Of a stretch of 64,000 nt of DNA, positions 55,814-64,000 are shown piece by piece. The DNA comes from Pleodorina starrii (Eukaryota; Chlorophyta; Chlorophyceae; Chlamydomonadales; Volvocaceae). The notes under the pieces are model-generated. The model did no database searches. It worked only from the letters and a program-made list of their open reading frames with translations, and was not told where the DNA came from. The stretch's first letter is position 1; the number at the start of each line of letters is the position of its first letter. The DNA is taken from positions 1,426,001 through 1,490,000 of the forward strand of contig BRXU01000008.1 in the NCBI GenBank assembly GCA_030267565.1. The letters run 5' to 3'. The translations under genes were made by a program, and so were the position numbers.

Positions 55814-58360
55814 CGGTCCCTGAGCATCGTCATTATTATGGAGGTAGACAAATTGGACTGCCGAGAGGTGTTGAACAAAGTGTAACGAACCACAAACGAT
55901 AATCGTAGTTCAGTCACTCTGTCAGTCTATCTGAAGTCGAATGAAGGCCGAGCGAGCGTACTTCTACAAGACTCGGTAGGTTGTTGGCATGTATAACTGT
56001 GCCGAGTTTTGGGAGTAAGAACAATAATATGCGCCGTTCAAGTTTGCGGCTTCAACGGCGGCTCCTCCAAGACAGCAAAATGGGGGCAACGCCACCCTAT
56101 GCCATCAGCGCATCCAAGCACCTCACACATACCCTACTTCTGCATTACAGAAGGGCCTTTCAGATCCCTTCGTCTACGGCCATTAGTACAATCCGTACCA
56201 ACGAGCACATGGCCCTGTACGGCGGTGCATATCGAAGTGCCGTACTATGTTGGGAGCCGCCGCACCGCCGAGCAATAATGACAACCTTGTTCCTTCCGGT
56301 GCGACGTCGTCTAGGTTTGCGTACGAGGCGAGTGAGCTGGCACTTGGTCTTGCGCGCACGACCCATGGTCAATCTGATCCTTGTGTCGTACTGCTCATCC
56401 ATGCTAAGCTGCCCGTGTACAAACTTGTTGTTGTGGTTGTTACAGATGCATATGTCCAGGCACTCGGATGCGTAGAGCCTGGGGGCCAGCTGGCCGTTCA
56501 CTGCAACGGGGATGACCAGGGCAAAAGGAAAGGCCACCCAGACCAGCACTGATCAGGCACCCAGCCAGGAACGGGCGAGCCCGGAGGGAAGGGACAGAAT
56601 TCCCAGAAACCCCGGCAGCGGGGAATATGCCCACGAGACTCCCCAAGTTGCGACTGGCCCTGGTCCTCTACTTCGGCCAAGATCATGTCTGCCTCAGCGT
56701 CGGGTTAATACTCACTCAATGACTCATTGCGGCTATGCGAGTGGATCTGGCTGTCTCGATGCATTACCAATATTAAGACACCGGGTCAGCTGAAGTGTGC
56801 AGATGTCGAACCATCTGAACCATGGACCGTTACAACAGGCCTCTACTGGGTAGGCGCACCTATAACAACTTTTAAAAAGACTGACGCTGTGACACACCTT
56901 CGGACGCCTATACTCATCCGTCGGTTGGAGGTGGCGAGAACGGTGCCGGCCGAGGTGCGGCAGGTTGAAGTTGCTTGGCCCCACTGCCCTTGCCCTTGCC
57001 AGGCAAGCCCCTCGACTCCCAAACCTTAGTCGCCAGTCATGTGTGTCGAGAGAGCACACGCACAATAAGTGTTTAAACATTACCATACAGCAAAATTCGA
57101 CAAGCGTTCAAGTGTATCCCCCTCTCACGAACGAGGGTTCTTACGTGCCATCCAGGGGTCCCGGCTCCCGGGCCTCGCCAAAACAACAAACTGGGTACAA
57201 GGCGCGATCAATTCATGAATACCTTTGCTTTGTGTATCCAATGGTACAGCTTGGACAGCCAGAAAAAACGTTTCACAGCAAGCGTGTGTCTGTGTGGAGG
57301 ATGAATGGGATCGTTTCGTGCCACCATACAGCGTTGACTCTAAGTTCAATGAAGTGCATACTTACGTCCGGCAGCATTGGGCGGCTGCACAGATGCAAAG
57401 GTTTCCTGTGTGAGAGTCGTTTTGGTCGAGCACTTTGAGGGCTCGCTTGACGACCAGCTTAGCCAGCTCCAAAGCTTGAAGCTTTCTCAAGCCGAACATG
57501 GCAATACAAAAGCGCACAAAGAAGAGAACAATGCTGAGTCGTAAGGAATGGCGCAGAAATTTGTACGATGCAGAATGGGCGCCGGCTTGTACAGAGCTTC
57601 CGGCCTTATCGTTTGTACATACTGATTACACAGAACCTTTGTTTGGAGTCGGGGCAGAGGCACCGTCTCGCTGAAACAAGACTCTGGCTTCTCCTTGACT
57701 TTGGCATGGCAGGGTTCGTGTACTCGCCTTTGCCCAGCTTAATTAAATCCTATCCGCTAGGCTTCTGCTTGCGGCTGTGTCAGCCTTGAGTTCGGCCTTG
57801 AAAGCGCGGGAGTAGCTGACCCAGCGGGCCATTTTCGGCACGGGCCGGGACTCAAAGCAACTCGGCGTAATCGCACGAACATACGAATTTATAGGTGCGG
57901 TTTTGCGTCGGTTCAGCGCCTATGGGAAGAATCGTCGCGTCGACGTGACTGCAGGCATGCATTCTTTTGCACTCTTCCCTTAACATATGCCGCGTGCTAA
58001 GAAGCCCTCAGTCCGAGCAGGAGCAACAGGCCGCATCAGCGTGCTCAATAACGAAATTGTTGAGCTGCGTGCAAGTACGCTCGCACCGCACGCATGCACG
58101 CACGCACAGACGCACGGTGGTTGCGCCAGAACGCGAAGTGCATGGACAATCGCGCCCCTTGCACACGCCAGAACATTCTTTATAATAGAAATCCTGCTGA
58201 CTTTGTGTCTTTGTCTGCGTTTCGGCACCGCAGCTCTGGGACCCAGCCCGCTTGTCTGCCCCCGCCCACGTGCCGTGCCCTGCAAACCGCCGCGCAGGGC
58301 GCCGCCGCAGCCTGACGTCGGGTCCCACACAGCGCGGCAAGCTGGCTGCGCCAACTCAAG
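55814..58360. other. Intergenic or unresolved region, weak coding signals
   Basis: This stretch is less GC-rich than the flanking genes. On the minus strand a 129-codon ORF (56549-56160) starts with a possible signal sequence (MLVWVAFPFALVIPVAVNG) followed by Cys-rich, then very basic sequence. On both strands around 57100-57700 there are non-repetitive ORF pieces next to good donor sites (CGGAC then GTAAGT near 57350 on minus; GAGTC then GTAAGG near 57542 on plus). I could not assemble a consistent gene from either strand or recognise a family, so no CDS is called. Confidence 0.35.
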
Positions 58361-61300
58361 ATGGATCCCGCGGCCGCGCCTGATCTCCAGCCCCGCGGCG
58401 ACCAGGCTGGGCCCTCGGCGGCCTGCACCGGCCACAGCAGCGGCGGGCAGCAGGCTTCACCGCCCGTGCGAGGAGGGCCCCCCGACGGCGATGTCCCGAG
58501 AGGCCTCGGGAAGCGCCGCCGCGAAGAGGCGCCTGAATCAGGTCAGGCCACGAGTGGCGATCGCCACGAAGACAGTGAAGAGCCGGCCCCGGATGCGGCG
58601 GCGCCGGCGCCTGGCGCCGGTGACGTGCGCAGCGTCGTGCCGCGCAAGCGGGGGCGACCCCGCAAACAACGCAAGCCATCCAAAGGCGATGGGGGTCTGC
58701 TGGGGGCGACCCAGGCGCCGGCTGGCAACGGCGGCGACAGCAACGGCAGCGGCAGCAACGGCGGCAATCCGCCAGCAGCGGCTGCAGCGGCCGCACCGTC
58801 AGGCCCATCGGACACAATGGATGCCGGTGTGCGCCGGTCCGAGCCGGCGTCAGGCAGCCCAACGCCCGACGCCGGCCCCACCGCTACCGATACAGCCGGC
58901 GGCGCCGTTGACGGCGGCGGCGGCGGCGGCAGCTGCTACCCGACGCTAGACGCCGTGGTGGAGGTCGTGGTGCCGCTGCTAGGGCTGCCCTCCGCCGCCG
59001 CCGCCGCCGCCGCCGGGACCTCTTCCGCCGCCGCCGCCGCCTCCACCTCAACGTCACCTCCAGCACCAGCACCAGCAGCAGGCGCAGCAGCATCAGCCGC
59101 AGCAGCGCCATCCCCCTCCCTGGCCGCAGTGGCTGTCCGAGCCGACCAGGTGGCGTGCCTGCTGCCGCTGCTGTACATGTACGGCGCCGACGTCGACGTC
59201 ATCGACCTGCCAGTGCTGGTCGCCGCCCCCACCGCCGCCCCTGCCGCCAATATCGCTGCTGCCGCTTCCGCGGACGCTGCTGCCGCTGCCGGTGCAGCTG
59301 CCAGCGCATCCGCGCACGCTGCCGGTGTCGCTGCCGACACGGCTGGCGCCGCTGCGCCGCCGCCGGGGTGGCAGGTGGTGCCGGCCAGGCTGCACCGCTT
59401 TGGTGCCCACTGGCGGCTTGAGGGCGTGGGGCCGTGGCTGGCGGGCCGTGGCGCCATGCCGGGCGACTTTCTGCGCCTGACGCTGTACAGCGCCGCCGGC
59501 GGCGGCGCCGCCGGCGGCGGCGTCATCTGGATGTCCCTGCTCCACAGCGTCAGCGCTGTCTCGGAAGCTGCGGCCGGCGGCGAGCAGCAGACGCAGGACA
59601 GCGGCGGCGTTAGCGGCGGCGTCACGGAGCCGCCCACGCTGCGGGTGCAGCTGAAGGCGCACATGTGCGAGGGGAATCATGTCCAGATGGGGACGGCCAA
59701 TGCCGTACTGCTGTTCGGGCAGGAGCTGGTGGACGCGACGGTGGGCAGCGCGGAGCGCCGCATCCCGGTCCAGCTGCTGGATGCGCAGTGCAGCCAGCCC
59801 GTCGCAGGCGCGGTGCTGCAGTGCTACGGCGGCTTCTACATCCGGCGGCTGTGGGACTGGTTCGAGCGCCGCCGGGTGAACGCGGACGATGTGGTGACGC
59901 TGCACCGCGTCGTGGATGACGTGGGGAACCCGGTGTTCCTGGCTTGGCTGGAGACGGCGGATGCAAACCGCGCGGTGAAAGTGACGGCGAGAGCGGCGAA
60001 GGCGGCGGCGAAAGCGGCGGCGAAGGCGGCGTGCAAGGCGGCGGCGAAGGCGTCGGCGGCGGCGAGAGCGGCGGCGAAAGCGGCGGCGTACCCTGGGCCT
60101 GACGTGCTGGGTACGGTTGCTGCGGAGGGGGGGCAGCTGCCGCCGCCGCCGCCGAAGCAGCAGCAGCAGCAGCAGCTCAAGCAGGAGTTGCAGGTGGAGC
60201 AGCATCAGCAGGTGAGGAAGGCCGGCGGCGACGCAAGCAGCGGCGACCCGGGAGCGCTGCTGGAGGGTGGTGAGGGCGGCAGCGGCGGCAGAGGCCCTCA
60301 GGAGACGGAGAAGGAGGACAAGGAGGAGGAGAAGGAGGAGGAGGAAAAGGAGGAGGAGAAAGAGGACACGGAGGTGGAGGTGGAGGTGGTTCTGCCGCTG
60401 CACCCCTCCTCCGACCCGACCCGACCCGTCCGGCCCGCGCAAGCCGTCAGCGTCCCGTTCACCCTCGACTCGCTGGCGGTGCGGCCCGACCAGCTGCGGC
60501 TCCTGGTGCCGGCCCCCCCGGCTACACACCACCCCCACCCCCACCAACCCCACCACACGAATGACCAGCTGCAGCTGCAGCTGCAGCTGCGGGGGGAGCC
60601 CCTCCCGGTTGGAGTTGGAGTTGGACCACACCACCCAAAGGACGAGGAGGAGGACAAGAGGGACGAGATGGTGGTCCTGGAGCTGCTGCTATGGGCCACT
60701 GTCCCGGCACCCCCGGCGGGAGCAGCTGGCGACGCTCCTCCTGATGCAGCAGCAGCAGCAGCAGCGGCTGCTGCAGGCGACGACTACGCCACACCAGATG
60801 CAGCTGACGCCCCTGGTGCTGCTGTTGGTGGTGGTGGCGGTGGTAGTGCTGTTGGTGGTGGTGGTAGCGGTGATGGTGGTGGTGGTGGTGGTGCTGCCGA
60901 CCCAGCATCGTCCTCTGGGCGAGCGGAGCAGGTCCTGGTGGCCAAGCTGGTCCGGCACCCGGGCTCGGACGACGGCTGGCGGCTGGAGGGCCTGGGGGCG
61001 TGGCTGGAGGGCCGCGGCGCCAAGAAAGAGGACTTTCTCCGCCTGTCTACGCGCCGCGGTGGCAGTAGCGACAGCGGCGGCGGTGACGGCGGTGACGGCC
61101 ACGCCATCCGGATATCCCTGCTCCGAAGTCCGTTGCAATCGGCCGCGGATGCGGCAGCGGCAGGCCATGGCGGCGGCGACGACGACGGCGCCGATGCGGA
61201 CGACGACGACGACGACGACGACGACGAGGAGGACGACGACCAGCCGAGGGTGTACCGCGAGCGGGTGCGGCTCAGGGAGCGCATCACCGGAGCCCGGGCC

Positions 61301-64000
61301 ATCACGATGGGTCTCCCGAGGGCCATGGCGCTGTGTAGCCCGGAGCTTCTGGCGGAGGCGGAGGAGCGGAGGGACGCGGCGATGGCGGAGCGCATAGAAA
61401 GAGGCTTGCCGGCGCGGGCACCGGCCTCGAGCAGGTTGGACGCCGCCGTCCCGCTGAGGTTGTTGGACGTGCAGCGCAGCGCGCCCGTGCGCGGCGCGCT
61501 GCTGTACCTCGCAGGCGACCCCATCAGCAGAGCCCGCATCAGGAACCTGCACGGGCTGTTCGACTGCCGGCGCATCGGCAGGCATCACCTGCTGACGCTG
61601 CAGCGCGCCGTGGCGGATGACAGCGGGGAGGAGCTGTACTTGGCGTGGGTGACGCCGCCGAGGAAGGAGCGACGGACGGTGGAGGCGGTGGCGCTGGGGG
61701 CCGCGGCGGCGCCGGCGTTCAACCGCGGCGCGGCACTGGGGCTGCTGCCGTCGTGGTTGCAGCCGCCGCTGCCGCAGTCGATGGAGGAGCTGGAGGGGGA
61801 GGGGGCGATGGAGGTGTGGGCGGCGAAGGCGGTGGCGGCGGCAGCGGCGGCGGTGGCGGACAGGAGCCGCTCCAGGAAGATCAACGTGTTGGACTGTGAG
61901 TGGGCCGGGGGGTGGGGGTGGGGGCGGTAGAGTGTGGGTGGGTGGGTGGGTGGGCCGGGTGGTGGTGGTGGGGGTATAAAGAGAAATCCGCAGCGGAGAA
62001 GGAGACGGCGTTAGGGCGGTGGGGGCGGTGGAGTGTGTGTTTGTGTGTGTGGATGGGTGGGTGGGTGGGTGGAGGTGGTGGTGGTGTGGGGGGTGGAAAG
62101 GGGGTTTAGTGAAGGGAGGTACCGCGGCGGAGGGCCGGTGGGCGGGAAGTGTGGGTGCGGGGTGGTGCGGGGTGTGCAGCGCTGTGTGGTATATGCTGTG
62201 GGTTGCGGGGGGCAGTGGCGATGCTGATGACGATGGTGGCAGGAGCCGTCCACTTTCCCACCCTTCCAATCGACTGCTGTTGCCTGTGTGTGCGCAGTGC
62301 GGTGCAGCCGGTTCAACCTGCCTGCCCCGCTGGCCTGGGGCGTGTTCGGGGAGCTGATGCGGCGCCCCAAGCGGTCGGATGTGGACGTCATCATGATCTG
62401 CGAGGAACCAATGGACGGAAGCAGGACCGAGTGGAAGGTGCGCGCGCGCGTGCAGCAAGGCAGCCAGCCAGGGCTGGCAGGCGTCTCAGCCAGCCAAGGC
62501 AGCCAGGGCTGGCAGCCAGCCAAGGCAGGCAGCCGCCTGACCCCACAGGGGCGCCCCCCGGGTGTCCTTCATGGCATCATGGGGTCGCGGTCTCGCGACG
62601 TTGACGACCCGCGGGTGTCGCAGCTGCCTTTGACGACCCGCGAGTGCCTGCCGCGCCGGCTGCTGCGCCAAGCGGGCCACACCCACCACCCTACCCACCC
62701 AGCTGTGCGAAATGCGATATGCGACATGCCTGTCCGGAATGCCCGGATTGAACCGTTCTGCCTGCGTGTGTGTGCTGCAGATGCACATCGCCAGCGACCG
62801 CCCAGCCCTGGAGGGCTGCATCCCCTTCCTAACCTACTTCACCGCGCGAGCCGGCGACTATATCACCTTTCGCCGCGCCGGCAGCAGCAAGCGGCGCTTC
62901 ACCTTCCTCGCCTGGGTGATCAGGTGCGGCGAAAACCCCGTCGAGCAAGTTGAGGCGGCGGCGGAGGCGGCCGCGGCGGCGGAGGCGGCCGCGGAGGCGG
63001 CGGAGGCGGCCGCGGAGGCGGCGGAGGCGGCCGCGGAGGCGGCGGAGGCGGAGGCGGCAGCGGCTGCAGCGGGAACCTCCCTGGGGCCCTTCCAGCCGCT
63101 TCATGCGGCGCCGCTTCATGCCAGTGAACTTGAGCCGCACCCGACGGCCCTGGATGATCTGTTGCTGCTGGCGGCCGCCGCGGAGTGGGACGAGGCGGCC
63201 GCGGCCCCGCCACCCGCAGCCACACCACCGCCGCGACGGCAGGCGCAGGCGCAGGCGCAGAGGCACCTGGACCCTCCCCATCCACATCCCCACCACCAGC
63301 AGCTGATGCTGCAGCAGCTGGGGCCACCCCATCAGTTGGGGCCGCCCCATCACCACCACCACCAACAGCAGCAGCAGCAGCTGCAGGCTCAGCAACAGCA
63401 ACTGGCTCAGGGCCATCATCATCCTCATCATCATCATCAGCAGCAGCAGCTGCAGCAGCAGCAGCATGTTGATCAGCAGCAGCTACTGGCTGATTGGCAG
63501 GCTCAACAGCTGCAGCTAGTGGCTCAGCATCACCAGCAGCTGGGTTTGGAAATGGGGTTACAACTGGGGTTACAACTGGCTCAGCAGCAGCAGCAGCAGC
63601 AGCAGCAGCGGCAGCTGGGGCAGGTTGAAACGGGGGCTGCTGCGGAGGAGCTGGAAAAAGAGGAAGAGCAGGAGGAGGAGGAGGAGGTGGTGGTGGAGGA
63701 GGAGGAGGAGGAGCGTCGGGGTCGGGGGCGGGGGCGCGGCCGGGGGCGATGGCGGGGACGGGGACGGGGGCGGGGGCGGGGACGGGGACGGGGCAGGCCC
63801 CCGTTGTCGGCGCGGCAGGGGCCGCCGGCGCTGCCGGAGTCGGCACCTCCTTACGCCGCCCCCTCCGCCCCCGCCCCAGCTGCTGCCGCCGCTGCTGCTG
63901 TCCCCTCGCCGCCCCGGCGGGAGAAGTTGCCGGCACAGCCTCTGGAGCCGCGGCTGATGCTGCTGCTGCTGCTGTCCGAGAATCCCTCCCTCTCCGAGCA
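58361..64000 (+). CDS. AT-hook protein with three copies of an unrecognised module (3' end beyond window)
   Basis: Exons are 58361-61895, 62298-62437 and 62781 to the right edge, all in frame (GT-AG). The N-terminus is Pro/Gly/Glu-rich with an AT-hook, PRKRGRPRKQRKP (about residues 94-106), so DNA binding in the nucleus is likely. A module then repeats: copy 1 has WRLEGVGPWLAGRGAMPGDF and later LWDWFERRR...VVTLHRV...FLAWLE (about 260-527); copy 2 has WRLEGLGAWLEGRGAKKEDF and LFDCRRIGRHHLLTLQRAV...YLAWV (about 700-1095); copy 3 (exons 2-3, about 1178-1270) is shorter, ending YFTARAGDYITFRRA...FLAWVI. Between copies are poly-Ala, Gln, Asp and Glu tracts. After copy 3 come Ala/Glu, Gln/His and Glu tracts and an RG-repeat (about 63706-63800) ending RGRPP, another AT-hook-like core. 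The pattern W..L.G.G.WL.....GDFL.L is reminiscent of plant B3-type DNA-binding domains, but this is only a guess. An in-frame stop lies about 48 bases upstream of the start. Confidence 0.8.
61972..62020 (+). repeat. Intronic repeat family copy (AT-hook gene intron 1)
   Basis: It reads GGGTATAAAGAGAAATCCGC, then AGCGGAGAAGGAGACGGCG, then TTAGGGCGG, in sense with the gene and preceded by a GGGT array. A second, weaker match (GTACCGCGGCGGAGGG) lies at 62119. Confidence 0.8.

Noticed and set aside
56160..56549. 129-codon minus-strand ORF with a signal-peptide-like start
   Set aside because: Not called: no recognisable family, and the opposite strand is also open over the same span. Kept only as an unresolved region.
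59093..60634. 513-codon minus-strand ORF opposite the AT-hook gene
   Set aside because: Its Arg/Leu/His-rich translation mirrors Ala/Gln codon runs of the plus-strand gene, which has splice sites and repeated motifs. The ORF is a GC-driven shadow.
60689..62458. 589-codon minus-strand ORF across the AT-hook gene's first intron
   Set aside because: It is open only because GC-rich sequence lacks stops. It spans exon-intron boundaries of the real gene and has no domain.

Overview
The window is nuclear DNA from a volvocine green alga (Chlamydomonas/Gonium/Volvox group). The evidence is a pherophorin with a Ser-Pro-Pro linker between two globular domains, very GC-rich exons, many short GT-AG introns, long Ala/Gln/Gly homopolymer runs inside otherwise conserved proteins, possible TGTAA polyadenylation signals, and a mobile element with the split terminal repeats of Chlamydomonas TOC1-type elements. 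There are no bacterial operons. All large genes are intron-rich, so the exon maps below were built by joining GT-AG (once GC-AG) junctions that keep the frame and restore conserved motifs.

Layout, left to right: a Gag-only split-repeat retroelement (331-2084); a pherophorin on the minus strand (6286-3422); a gene-poor stretch holding a 2.2-kb foldback (long inverted repeat) element (9224-11391); biotin-protein ligase HCS1 (minus, 18123-13822) head-to-head with CTP synthase (plus, 18428-25571); a gene-poor gap; a giant minus-strand gene (35477-28425) whose first ~150 codons look like the Rpr2/Rpp21/SNM1 zinc-ribbon family and whose remaining ~1,700 residues are low complexity, head-to-head with a Gemin2 homologue (plus, 35780-38701); a BOR-type (SLC4-related) borate/anion transporter (plus, 39997-49501) with a tRNA-Phe(GAA) gene inside its last intron; a solo miniature LTR element (TRIM, 50461-50940); an SLC35F1/F2-like (DUF914) membrane protein (minus, 55813-52624); and a plus-strand AT-hook protein with a three-fold repeated module (58361 to beyond the right edge).

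Most genes are unrelated housekeeping functions: biotin attachment to carboxylases, CTP synthesis, RNA processing (RNase P/MRP-like zinc ribbon and SMN-complex Gemin2), membrane transport and extracellular matrix. Two divergent pairs share ~300-bp intergenic promoters (HCS1/CTPS and zinc-ribbon/GEMIN2). The points most worth following are the split-repeat Gag-only element, the repeat family of ~60 bp scattered through introns of at least four genes, the zinc-ribbon protein with a huge acidic extension holding a triplicated motif, the perfect-LTR TRIM, the intronic tRNA, and the unrecognised triplicated-module AT-hook protein.
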